Shown here piece after piece: positions 37,951 through 46,079 of a stretch of 64,000 nt of DNA. Both the position numbers and the translations under genes were made by a program. Source of the stretch: Lachnospiraceae bacterium (GTDB taxonomy: Bacteria; Bacillota; Clostridia; Lachnospirales; Lachnospiraceae); NCBI GenBank assembly GCA_015057445.1, contig SVEI01000001.1, forward strand, positions 124,001 to 188,000, written 5' to 3'. The notes below the pieces were generated by a model. That model saw only the letters and a program-made list of their open reading frames with translations. It made no database searches and was not told where the DNA came from. The stretch's first letter is position 1, and every line of letters starts with the position of its first letter.

Positions 37951-38025
37951 TGTCGAATTAGCTTACAATTATTTTTATGTTATCCCTTTGCTTCGACGCA
38001 ATATATTTTCCACATAAAATATAAT
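37951..38025 (+). promoter_or_regulatory. Spo0A-type promoter of spoIIGA-sigE
   Basis: A perfect TATAAT (38020-38025) lies 22 nt downstream of TTCGAC (37992-37997), part of TTCGACG, one mismatch from the inverted Spo0A box. A perfect box TGTCGAA lies at 37951-37957. B. subtilis spoIIG likewise has Spo0A boxes at a promoter with an unusual 22-nt spacer. The upstream box lies in the 5' leader of the divergent protease gene. Confidence 0.65.
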
Positions 38026-38052
38026 CAACACAAGCACTAAGAGGAGGTGAAT

Positions 38053-38901
38053 ATGAGCTATGTTGTATATGCAGACGTGCTTCTTATATGGATATTTATA
38101 ATCAATTATACGACATACCACCTAACCTGCAGAATATTAAACCACAAAATCTCTCAGGGAAAACTTCTTTTATGGTGCATACTTTCTTCTATAACATTGG
38201 AATTATTCTACATATTTGGAGTATTAAGAGCTAAAAACATCCAACCTATATTGTATATAAGTTTGTACATTTTTCTTATGTATATATTCTTAAGATTTGT
38301 ATTAAAATTAAAAGCTATAACTAGCTTTCTACAATTACTAATATACAACATACTAGGAACTCTTCTATTATCTGGAGCAATACAAATATTTGTAAGTAAT
38401 AACATATCACTAATAATTATATTACCTATGATATTAATAATATTCCTTATAGTTCCAATAATTCTAAAAGTATTGCCGAATTTAAGAAACGAAAATAAAA
38501 ACACAATATCAGTTACACTATCTACCGTAAATCACACTATTCAAACAACTGGGTATATTGATACAGGTAACACATTAATGGATATTTATTCAGGAAAACC
38601 AGTAATAATACTTGATTATTCTTTACTTCAACCAATTATATCTGCATCTGAGTTTGAATTGATTTGTGAATATATAAAAACAGGAAATTATAGTTATATA
38701 TCCAACATCATCTTAGATGGTGAAAAGATATATCCCATACCATATAAAACAATAAGTAACAACAACGCAATTATGCCAGCATTCAAACTACAGTACTTGA
38801 TTATCAACAATAATATATACAAAAACATTGTTGCTGGCATTAGTCACACAAGTTTTTCAAACACCACAGAATGCAAGGTGTTACTTAACAATAACTTATA
38901 A
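38053..38901 (+). CDS. spoIIGA: Sigma-E processing peptidase SpoIIGA
   Basis: This 282-residue membrane-embedded aspartic protease activates pro-sigma-E in the mother cell. About five membrane helices in the first 145 residues precede a soluble domain with the active-site motif [21 protein letters not shown] (Asp near residue 170). The ATG at 38053 follows GAGGAGGTGA, the strongest Shine-Dalgarno in the region; an upstream in-frame GTG lies inside that site. It precedes sigE by 22 nt in the classic spoIIG order. Confidence 0.95.
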   Translation: MSYVVYADVLLIWIFIINYTTYHLTCRILNHKISQGKLLLWCILSSITLELFYIFGVLRAKNIQPILYISLYIFLMYIFLRFVLKLKAITSFLQLLIYNILGTLLLSGAIQIFVSNNISLIIILPMILIIFLIVPIILKVLPNLRNENKNTISVTLSTVNHTIQTTGYIDTGNTLMDIYSGKPVIILDYSLLQPIISASEFELICEYIKTGNYSYISNIILDGEKIYPIPYKTISNNNAIMPAFKLQYLIINNNIYKNIVAGISHTSFSNTTECKVLLNNNL

Positions 38902-38923
38902 AGGATTAGAGAGGAGTATTCAA

Positions 38924-39649
38924 ATGATTAGTATCATTAGTAACAACAAGTTTCAAATCAACATCAAAAGCTTTGCCAATCTATTAATGTATCCCAAAAA
39001 CGAGGTACATTACATCGGTGGTGCCGAAATTTTACCACCACCGCTTAGTTCTGAGGAAGAAGCAGATTTGATAAGCCGAATCGACATTGATGATTCTGTT
39101 AGACAAATACTTATAGAACATAATCTTAGATTGGTAGTATATATCGCAAAAAAATTCGACAACACAGGAATTGGTGTAGAAGATTTAATATCCATAGGCA
39201 CTATTGGTTTAATAAAAGCTATCAATACCTTTAAATCTGATAAAAATATAAAGCTTGCAACATACGCAAGCAGATGCATAGAAAACGAAATCTTAATGCA
39301 TCTAAGAAGAAGTACACGTTCTAAAACTGAGTTATCCTTTGACGAGCCATTAAATGTTGATTGGGATGGAAATGAGCTTCTTCTATCCGACATTCTTGGT
39401 ACCGAAGAAGATATTATATACAAAGATATTGAAGATGAAGTTGATAAATCCCTATTAGAACAGGCATTAGAAATCTTATCTGACAGAGAACGAATGATTA
39501 TAGAGCTTCGTTTTGGAATCGGTCATGACGATGAGGAAATGACACAAAAAGAAGTTGCTGATTTGCTGGGAATATCACAGTCTTATATATCAAGATTAGA
39601 AAAGAAAATAATAAAACGTCTTAAAAGAGAAATGACAAGACTAAGTTAA
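38924..39649 (+). CDS. sigE: Sporulation sigma factor SigE precursor
   Basis: This 241-residue sigma-70 family factor is nearly collinear with B. subtilis SigE. After a pro-sequence of about 28 residues it reads [16 protein letters not shown], then [33 protein letters not shown] (region 2), [31 protein letters not shown] and the region 4 helix-turn-helix [26 protein letters not shown]. It directs early mother-cell gene expression after cleavage by SpoIIGA. The frame extends upstream into spoIIGA, but GAGGAG before the ATG at 38924 sets the start. The usual neighbour sigG is absent here. Confidence 0.97.
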   Translation: MISIISNNKFQINIKSFANLLMYPKNEVHYIGGAEILPPPLSSEEEADLISRIDIDDSVRQILIEHNLRLVVYIAKKFDNTGIGVEDLISIGTIGLIKAINTFKSDKNIKLATYASRCIENEILMHLRRSTRSKTELSFDEPLNVDWDGNELLLSDILGTEEDIIYKDIEDEVDKSLLEQALEILSDRERMIIELRFGIGHDDEEMTQKEVADLLGISQSYISRLEKKIIKRLKREMTRLS

Positions 39650-39650
39650 C

Positions 39651-39686
39651 AAAAAAGCCTTGAAGCATAAACTTCAAGGCTTTTTT
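39651..39686. terminator. Bidirectional terminator after sigE and tRNA-Leu
   Basis: A 15-bp stem (AAAAAAGCCTTGAAG with its complement) and a 6-nt loop end in a T-tract on either strand. It begins directly after the sigE stop codon and ends 3 nt from the 3' end of the convergent tRNA. Confidence 0.9.
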
Positions 39687-39688
39687 CG

Positions 39689-39771
39689 TGCCGGTGGTGG
39701 GACTTGAACCCACACGCGGTTACCCGCAACAGATTTTGAGTCTGCATCGTCTGCCATTCCGACACACCGGC
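39689..39771 (-). tRNA. tRNA-Leu (anticodon CAA)
   Basis: The 83-nt minus-strand gene has a 7-bp acceptor stem GCCGGTG/CACCGGC, discriminator A and a long class II variable arm. The anticodon loop is CTCAAAA, which places CAA at positions 34-36 for UUG codons. The T arm is GTGGGTTCAAGTCCCAC. The CCA end is not encoded. Confidence 0.96.
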
Positions 39772-39782
39772 GAACAAGTGAA

Positions 39783-39811
39783 AATATAGCATATTTTCAC
39801 CCATATGTCAA
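39783..39811 (-). promoter_or_regulatory. tRNA-Leu promoter
   Basis: On the minus strand TTGACA (39806-39811), a 17-nt spacer and TATATT (39783-39788) lie just upstream of the tRNA. The -10 overlaps a perfect 10-bp hairpin (39778-39800, GTGAAAATAT with its complement) that begins just after the sortase stop and may serve as the sortase terminator. Confidence 0.75.
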
Positions 39812-39816
39812 GAAAC

Positions 39817-40689
39817 TTAATCCTCTATCTTTTTAGCAACCACAACATATCTTCCATTAGTAGTATGATATGCACATGTGGAGAGTGTAAGTAGCTTATC
39901 ACCATACTTTACATCATTTTCTATTGTATATGGTGTCATGCTAACACAATTTTTCACATAGTCCATAAATTCTTCTTCACTTGCAGCGTCGAAGAACTGA
40001 TAATACTTAAATCCCGTATAATCAACCTCATATATTCTAGTTCTAAAAGCAGCTATAACTTCATAAGTACCATCTCCATGAATTGTATTAAAGGTAAATG
40101 TCTTATGCTTCTTATAAAACTCTTCATCTTCATATTCAAGCAAATCATGGAACATCTTACCAGTATGCATATTATGCCCATATATAAGCACATTATCGCT
40201 CATTATAATATCACTGCTGGTATCTACGAATAAGGTTCCTGCTGAGCTACTATTCTTATCATAATCTCTATAAATATAATACTCTTCATCATGCATGGTC
40301 TGCATAACCGGATAATCTATATCAGTATCCTCTATCTTAATCCATCCAACAAAATCATTATTATATTTATATAATCTGGCATATTTTTTCTGAACCAATG
40401 TGCCGTCGAAATCAATATATTTTATCTCTTCCACAACACCTGCATCAGTCTCTGTTGCAACAACAACCTCTTCATACTGGCTATCAAACACAACGTCTGA
40501 TTCTTCGTCTTCATCTATAACCATATCCTTAAGACCATCTACAGTATCTTCACTTTTCTTACTCTCCATAAAGTATTTAATAAGATAAATGGAACAACCC
40601 ACGAATATACATATAAATACACAGAGCAAAATATTATATATTAGCCTAAGTTTCTTTGAATTTTTCTTCTTTTTGGTTTTAGTTGACAT
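39817..40689 (-). CDS. srtB: Class B sortase
   Basis: This 290-residue transpeptidase attaches surface proteins to the cell wall. An N-terminal membrane segment (about residues 16-38) is followed by an acidic linker and the sortase barrel. The catalytic histidine is in VLIYGHNMHTGKMFHDLL, the cysteine in LLTLSTCAYHT and the arginine in NGRYVVVAKK. The frame opens at 40713, but TTGGAG precedes the ATG at 40689. No obvious substrate with a sorting signal lies next to it. A terminator hairpin stands just upstream, so its promoter is unclear. Confidence 0.93.
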   Translation of the reverse strand: MSTKTKKKKNSKKLRLIYNILLCVFICIFVGCSIYLIKYFMESKKSEDTVDGLKDMVIDEDEESDVVFDSQYEEVVVATETDAGVVEEIKYIDFDGTLVQKKYARLYKYNNDFVGWIKIEDTDIDYPVMQTMHDEEYYIYRDYDKNSSSAGTLFVDTSSDIIMSDNVLIYGHNMHTGKMFHDLLEYEDEEFYKKHKTFTFNTIHGDGTYEVIAAFRTRIYEVDYTGFKYYQFFDAASEEEFMDYVKNCVSMTPYTIENDVKYGDKLLTLSTCAYHTTNGRYVVVAKKIED

Positions 40690-40716
40690 AACTTGACTCC
40701 AATCTTGTTTCATTAA

Positions 40717-40749
40717 CTAGAAAAACCCGAATAAATCGGGTTTTTCTAG
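40717..40749 (-). terminator. Predicted terminator between NUDIX and sortase genes
   Basis: A perfect 14-bp stem, CTAGAAAAACCCGA with its complement, encloses a 5-nt loop. It starts 5 nt after the NUDIX stop codon and ends 27 nt before the sortase ATG, so the sortase may depend on read-through. Confidence 0.75.
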
Positions 40750-40754
40750 CTTAA

Positions 40755-41207
40755 TTAAAAGTACTTCTTACTTCCCCACAAATTATTCTTCTTAAGAGTC
40801 ATATACTCTTCGTAAGCCTGCTCAAGAATCTGTTTCTCATTAGGAAATTTAAGAAGATGATACGCTTCATGGTACTTGTAGTAACCTGAATCCATAAAAT
40901 ATTCTTCTTTCTGTGGCTTGCTATAATAGCTATCTGCCATCATAAGATACCAATGAACATCCTTGTTTACAACATCATAAGAGGTATTAAAAGTATAGCT
41001 ACTTTTACCCACGTACTTGATAATCTGTGCCTTAACACCAGTTTCCTCATGTACCTCTCTTAGAGCTGTCTCATTATGCTGTTCATCTTTTTCTACCGTA
41101 CCTTTAGGTAGAACCCATCCTTCATACTTGTTCTTATAATTCTTGTAGAGTAATAATATTTTACCTCTGAAGATTACCACACCACCACAGCTTGTTGCTT
41201 CAATCAT
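40755..41207 (-). CDS. NUDIX hydrolase
   Basis: This 150-residue protein has a NUDIX box, LPKGTVEKDEQHNETALREV followed by HEETGV, fitting GxxxxxExxxxxxxREUxEExGU. It hydrolyses a nucleoside diphosphate derivative that cannot be named from sequence. The C-terminal region is rich in tyrosine and lysine. The frame opens at 41240, but AGGAGG precedes the ATG at 41207. A good promoter lies at 41252-41280 and a terminator follows the gene, so it is a single-gene unit. Confidence 0.92.
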   Translation of the reverse strand: MIEATSCGGVVIFRGKILLLYKNYKNKYEGWVLPKGTVEKDEQHNETALREVHEETGVKAQIIKYVGKSSYTFNTSYDVVNKDVHWYLMMADSYYSKPQKEEYFMDSGYYKYHEAYHLLKFPNEKQILEQAYEEYMTLKKNNLWGSKKYF

Positions 41208-41251
41208 CGCAATTCCTCCTGTAAAAATTGGTGTGTGCATACATTGAGGTC

Positions 41252-41280
41252 ATTATATCAAATTACAAACAAGTTAGCAA
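41252..41280 (-). promoter_or_regulatory. Promoter of the NUDIX gene
   Basis: On the minus strand TTGCTA (41275-41280) and a perfect TATAAT (41252-41257) are separated by 17 nt, about 45 nt upstream of the chosen ATG. Confidence 0.6.
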
Positions 41281-41320
41281 GGGATTTTAAAGTAAGTATG
41301 GAGATAAGATAGTATGATAT

Positions 41321-41844
41321 TTATTCTTCGCTGACTAATTCATATATATTCCATCCAGCGATAGGACATATTTTAATTCCGCTTTCATATGCTTTTTTTG
41401 CATTAATAGTATATTTATGATTTTATAGTAAGCTTTATCACCAGTATACGGATTAACTATCCAGGCTCCTTTTATTAAATTTTTTTTAAATCTATTAATA
41501 CATTTTTTGAAATCTTTATCTATAACGTCTTCTGATTTTATCCACATAGATGATTCTTTTATTGTATCTGCATCATTATATCCCAATAAAATACCTATAT
41601 TATTATCCTGATTTTCACTAAAATCTTTATAATTTTCGTAAAAATTAATTTGTTCTTTAGAAATAAAAATCATCTCAAATTTTTCAAAAGCGTGAAAATC
41701 ACATAGTTTATCAAATTCGATAATTTTAAATTTAGGACTCAGTATTATTCCACATGCATTATATTGTGAATTTCCTAACAATTCAATTACAAATTTATAA
41801 ATATCATCTGTTGTTGCATGAAACTGTAAACTAGTTGAACTCAT
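41321..41844 (-). pseudogene. Orphan gene with an apparent frameshift near its 3' end
   Basis: The main frame runs from 41844 to a stop at 41335 and gives 169 residues beginning MSSTSLQFHATTDDIYKFV. After GAWIVNPYTGDKAYYK the main frame becomes compositionally odd. The neighbouring frame continues with a well-formed ending, KKAYESGIKICPIAGW then NIYELVSEE, and stops at 41321. The shift falls near 41412-41424 at a run of A's; restoring one A would join the frames. I do not recognise the family. It may be a recent mutation, a sequencing error or programmed slippage. Neighbours are other AT-rich orphans. Confidence 0.6.
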
Positions 41845-41871
41845 AATTCATACCTCATTATTTTTTCAGCA

Positions 41872-42429
41872 TTAACATGTTAAAATATTTCTCTTATTGT
41901 TTTTTGTTGCTATTTCATATACAACACTTGAAAAATAATCATTATAGATGTCTTTGTTATAAATTATCAATGATTCATAATTAATCTTAAGCAATCTCAT
42001 ATCTATATCTTCCGCTGGCTCATAACCTAGCAACACATAATCACAGTTAATATGATTATGCATTTGAAATATTTTTTTTAAAATAATATCTAATTTAGTA
42101 ATCAAATCACTTCTCATATCAGATAGAAATTGATTAATTTTAAAGTTTATTGTAATATCGCATAATTTTCCATCACCAGAAACTATAATAAATACTTCAG
42201 GTATTATGAATCCAAATTTCAATTCATGTAAAAATATAGAGCCTGTCGTTGATTTTTCAAAATGTAATCTCATATCTTTAATATCATCATATTTACAATC
42301 AAGCATATTTATCTCATCATAAAAATGTGATGATATAATATTATTTTTATTGATCAGAATGTGTTCAGAAAATATTTCATCTAACTTTTTGTTATCTATA
42401 TTTTTAAATATTATTTCAAGGTATTCCAT
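41872..42429 (-). CDS. Hypothetical protein, AT-rich orphan
   Basis: This 185-residue acidic protein has no motif I recognise and no membrane segment or signal peptide. It starts MEYLEIIFKNIDNKKLDEIF and contains a central GSIFLHELKFGFIIPEVFIIVSGDG strand-rich segment and CDYVLLGYEPAEDIDMRLL. Such small, AT-rich, solitary cytosolic genes in series are often immunity or accessory genes, but nothing here proves that. It lies 27 nt upstream of the frameshifted orphan and is probably co-transcribed with it. Confidence 0.6.
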   Translation of the reverse strand: MEYLEIIFKNIDNKKLDEIFSEHILINKNNIISSHFYDEINMLDCKYDDIKDMRLHFEKSTTGSIFLHELKFGFIIPEVFIIVSGDGKLCDITINFKINQFLSDMRSDLITKLDIILKKIFQMHNHINCDYVLLGYEPAEDIDMRLLKINYESLIIYNKDIYNDYFSSVVYEIATKNNKRNILTC

Positions 42430-42670
42430 AACACTCCCCCAAAGTAATTAAATTTTATATGGCTTTATTTTTAAACAATTATCCCAACAAACTCATAATA
42501 TAACTGCTCATATTTTCAAACTAAGCACCCAATTATCATAATCCTTTATAATTTTTAAATTCTATCATGCTCAATGCAATGATATCTTTTAGTATTTCAT
42601 CATTATCATACCACCAAATTATATAAATTTATCATATCAGCTAATTATCAACCAAAATAATAGCCATAAT

Positions 42671-43075
42671 TCACTTAATACATACTCTTACATACATTTC
42701 ACAACAGGGCACCTCTACACAACATTTTACATAATCAATAAAATCTTCCTTTGAATAAATTTCTTCTAAATCGTCATATTCCCCACCATACCACATTATT
42801 ATCCATTCACATAAATCATACACATTATTTAACACTTGGTATAGTTCAGAAACAATAAATTTCTCATAATCTAGAACCTCATTACATAAATTATGAATAT
42901 TTTCTATTATCCATACATCACAAGTTTCTACGTCTGGATAGTATTTTTCTAAAACTAAATGACATAAGTCTATATTTTTATTTCGTAAACCAATCAATTT
43001 CCTACCATATTTTTCTAAGTTGTATTTTGATTTACATATCATAAATTGGCTCACAATATTTTCCTCCAACTTCAT
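42671..43075 (-). CDS. Hypothetical protein, AT-rich orphan
   Basis: This 134-residue, largely helical protein has a high cysteine and tyrosine content, and its end carries KCCVEVPCCEMYVRVC. No family is recognised. It is separated by about 240 nt of AT-rich DNA without a convincing gene from the next orphan downstream, and by about 165 nt from the PBP gene upstream. Confidence 0.5.
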   Translation of the reverse strand: MKLEENIVSQFMICKSKYNLEKYGRKLIGLRNKNIDLCHLVLEKYYPDVETCDVWIIENIHNLCNEVLDYEKFIVSELYQVLNNVYDLCEWIIMWYGGEYDDLEEIYSKEDFIDYVKCCVEVPCCEMYVRVCIK

Positions 43076-43140
43076 CTATAATTATCCTTATATATATTTA
43101 TACTAAGCTTCTTCAATTATGTATCAAAAGACAATATAAC

Positions 43141-43168
43141 CATAGCCATGGCAACTACCATGGCTATG
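43141..43168 (-). terminator. Candidate terminator of the ftsW-PBP operon
   Basis: CATAGCCATGG and its exact complement form an 11-bp stem with a 6-nt loop, located 73 nt after the PBP stop codon. The following T-tract is weak. Confidence 0.45.
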
Positions 43169-43240
43169 ATTCTCATATAAAATCAAAAAATCTTGTAATC
43201 TATCCCCACATTACTCTCATTGTACTACTTTGTTTATTAT

Positions 43241-44749
43241 TTACTTACTATAATAAGCATCAAATATCTGCTTCGCCACCCAAGTACCTGATACTCCAAA
43301 TGTATTGTAGTCCTCAACAACTACACAAACCACAAGGTCAGGATTATCTGGATTAGAAAAGCCTACAAACCAAGAATTACAGTTACCCTCGTTATCATAT
43401 TCAGCTGTACCAGTTTTACCTGCCACATCGTAAGATGAACCGGAAAAATAACTTGCAGCAGTACCATAATCACATACAGCCTTCATATAATCTGTTAGTA
43501 TTTCAGCTTCATCACTAGTCATTAACTCTCCATATGACTTGCTTTTAAACTTCTTAACATTACCACCGTCGTCATTTTCTACACGTTCTATTAGGTAAGG
43601 CTCCATTAGAACGCCACCATTAGCTATTGCACTCATAATCATAGCATTATGAAGCGGAGTAATCTGAGTATTACCCTGTCCTATTACTGTCTGTGGAAGC
43701 TCATCCGGTCTACTGTTGGCATCAATATCAAAGCTAGACATGTTGGTTTCTCCATCGTATGGAAGCTCACTATTAAACAATAATCCATCCATGGAAGTTC
43801 TAAATTTTGCATAATCCAGATATGTTCCTACATTTGCAAATGAAACATTACAAGAATAAGCCAATGAATCCTTCAGAGATTCTGTATAGTGTGATGTGTC
43901 ATCATTACAATGGATATCTACTCCAGAGAATATCTCACTTGCATAACAGTCATAAGAATAATTCTCGTAATTATTAGGATATTCTCTAATATACTCTAAT
44001 AATGTAAGTACCTTAAATGTTGAGCCAGGAGCATATAATCCCTGAGTGGCTCTGTTAAGAAGAATTGTACTACTTGCACCTTCCTCTGTCTGAAGATAAC
44101 TCCAAAGGTAGTCAATCTCACCAGGATTATAGTCAGGTTTTGAAAGCATAACCTTTATCTTTCCTGAAGATGGCTCAATGGCTATTACTGCACCTTCGCA
44201 ATATCCCATAGCATTGTAAGCTGCTGTCTGAAGGTCGTAATCTACGGTAGTTATAACATTATCACCACGATTTTTCTCCTCAGAAAGGCCTTTAATTACT
44301 TTCTCGAATATATTGATATGGGAACGAAGCATATAAAAATTGCCCTCTAGTTCTATACCTGATTTACCGTATTTGTCGTAGCCTGTTACATGAGCAAATG
44401 TATTTGCATAGGGATAGCTTCTTGTAGTATTTCCTTCCTCATCAGTGTTACTGGTTGCTATTACAACACCATCACTGGTGATTATATCTCCCTTTTCAAC
44501 ATCTTCGGCAAAATTATCTTGTCTAATATTTCTAGAATTAGCAATAACAGTTTCAGACTTAAACTCCATAAAGTAGATAACATACCCTATCATTGCCACA
44601 AAGACAAATACCATAGTATAGGTTATTACCAATATAGGTTTATTCTTTAATTTATTGTTGTGGGCTCGCTCCTTTTCCTTGGCCATAAACTCCTGCTCTG
44701 GCGTTAATGGCAGCTTGCTCTTTTCTGATTCTTTCTTTTTCTTTTTCAT
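43241..44749 (-). CDS. Class B penicillin-binding protein (PbpA/FtsI-type transpeptidase)
   Basis: This 502-residue transpeptidase has a basic N-terminus, a membrane segment (about residues 38-62), a short dimerisation region and the catalytic motifs STFK (APGSTFKVL), SCN (AYSCNVSFAN) and KTG (VAGKTGTAEYD). It is smaller than the elongation PBP2 at 6345 and is paired with the FtsW-type gene, so it is probably that polymerase's partner transpeptidase. The ATG at 44749 follows AGAGG and lies within the ftsW coding region, giving a 98-nt overlap in different frames. Confidence 0.92.
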   Translation of the reverse strand: MKKKKKESEKSKLPLTPEQEFMAKEKERAHNNKLKNKPILVITYTMVFVFVAMIGYVIYFMEFKSETVIANSRNIRQDNFAEDVEKGDIITSDGVVIATSNTDEEGNTTRSYPYANTFAHVTGYDKYGKSGIELEGNFYMLRSHINIFEKVIKGLSEEKNRGDNVITTVDYDLQTAAYNAMGYCEGAVIAIEPSSGKIKVMLSKPDYNPGEIDYLWSYLQTEEGASSTILLNRATQGLYAPGSTFKVLTLLEYIREYPNNYENYSYDCYASEIFSGVDIHCNDDTSHYTESLKDSLAYSCNVSFANVGTYLDYAKFRTSMDGLLFNSELPYDGETNMSSFDIDANSRPDELPQTVIGQGNTQITPLHNAMIMSAIANGGVLMEPYLIERVENDDGGNVKKFKSKSYGELMTSDEAEILTDYMKAVCDYGTAASYFSGSSYDVAGKTGTAEYDNEGNCNSWFVGFSNPDNPDLVVCVVVEDYNTFGVSGTWVAKQIFDAYYSK

Positions 44750-46079
44750 GCTTTATTACCTCTTTGTTATGAATTACATACACTCCTTGAATAATGGCGA
44801 ATATAACCAATGTACTGGTTACTGAGCTGACACCATAGCTTACAAGCGGAAGTGTTACTCCCGTAGATGGTATAAACTTTGTAACACCACCTAGATTCAA
44901 AAGTGTCTGTATTATAAAAAGTATTGAATAACCAAATGCAGCGTATTTGTAAAATGGTTGTCTTACCTTCATAGCTATATTTGCAAATGAAATATAAACA
45001 CTAAGCATCATCAATATAAGACAAAGCCCAAATACTACACCCATCTCCTCACAGATTGCGGAGAAAATAAAATCACTTTCGCTAACTGGAATATAATCTG
45101 CTTTACCCATATAAAGACCTGTTCCCATGTATCCACCTGTTCCTATGGCAAATAGAGACTGAGACACCTGATATCCACCTGTATCTATGAATTTAAAAGG
45201 ATCCTTCCAGGCTTCAACACGAACCATAACATGGTAAAACAGTGTATCCTTGAATAATGTGGCAGCCATAACTACCGCCCCCACTCCAAGTCCTATACCT
45301 CCTATAAGGAAGATAGGTCTAGATGTTGCAAGATAAACCATACACACATATGTTATATAGAATATTACCGCTGCACCTAAATCCTTTTCCAAAACAAGAA
45401 CTAACATAAATATTGCTGAAATAACAGCATTGGCCATAATATCCATAAAAGTATTAGCCTTAACAAGCATACAAGCTACAAAGAATACAAAAAGAATCTT
45501 AACAAACTCCATAGGTTGTAAGGAAAGACTACCAATTCTAATCCAGTTACGGGAACCATAATTTTCATATCCCAGTCCTGGAATAAACACAGTAAGCAAT
45601 AAAACTATACCTGCAATACCGTAAAACACACCCATATTTCTAAGATTTCTCCATCTTGACATAATGTATGGTATAAAAGCTGTTATAGTTAAAGCTGCTG
45701 TTGCAAAAATAAACTGCTTAATAGCAAGATTAAAATCAAGTCTAGTCAGCATGGTATATCCTATAAGCAACAAGAAAGCCGTGTTATTGGTAAGTAATCT
45801 TGAAGACTCTTTATATATTGAGTGAAATAACACCATATACAAAACTGCAACAAATATCTGAACTCCATAAAATATAAGGAGCTTTAAAGAACCTTCTCGC
45901 AGATACATAGTCAGATAACACAAAAAATGTATAACAAATACATACACAATCTGCTTATTTAATTGTTTACGTTTGTCCTTATCATCCTTTGATCCAAGAA
46001 TGGAAAAACATTTTACTGTGTAAAGCACCATAAATATAATTATAAGATACTTTGACACTTCACAAATAATATTTAGCAT
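44652..46079 (-). CDS. ftsW: FtsW/SpoVE-type SEDS glycosyltransferase
   Basis: This 475-residue polytopic protein polymerises glycan strands. It has the SEDS motifs GLGYENYGSRNWIRIGSLSLQPMEFVKI, LVLEKDLGAAVIFY, GTGLYMGKADYIPVSESDFIFSAICEEMG and IPSTGVTLPLVSYGVSSV. It is the second SEDS protein in the window; RodA is at 3923. Its ATG shares a base with the stop of the U32 gene (TAATG). The last 98 nt also encode the start of the downstream PBP. FtsW versus SpoVE cannot be separated by sequence alone. Confidence 0.88.
   Translation of the reverse strand: MLNIICEVSKYLIIIFMVLYTVKCFSILGSKDDKDKRKQLNKQIVYVFVIHFLCYLTMYLREGSLKLLIFYGVQIFVAVLYMVLFHSIYKESSRLLTNNTAFLLLIGYTMLTRLDFNLAIKQFIFATAALTITAFIPYIMSRWRNLRNMGVFYGIAGIVLLLTVFIPGLGYENYGSRNWIRIGSLSLQPMEFVKILFVFFVACMLVKANTFMDIMANAVISAIFMLVLVLEKDLGAAVIFYITYVCMVYLATSRPIFLIGGIGLGVGAVVMAATLFKDTLFYHVMVRVEAWKDPFKFIDTGGYQVSQSLFAIGTGGYMGTGLYMGKADYIPVSESDFIFSAICEEMGVVFGLCLILMMLSVYISFANIAMKVRQPFYKYAAFGYSILFIIQTLLNLGGVTKFIPSTGVTLPLVSYGVSSVTSTLVIFAIIQGVYVIHNKEVIKHEKEKERIRKEQAAINARAGVYGQGKGASPQQ

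Noticed and set aside
42430-42670. Possible gene in the 241-nt AT-rich gap
   Set aside because: I see no frame with a ribosome binding site or protein-like composition, and no hairpin of note.
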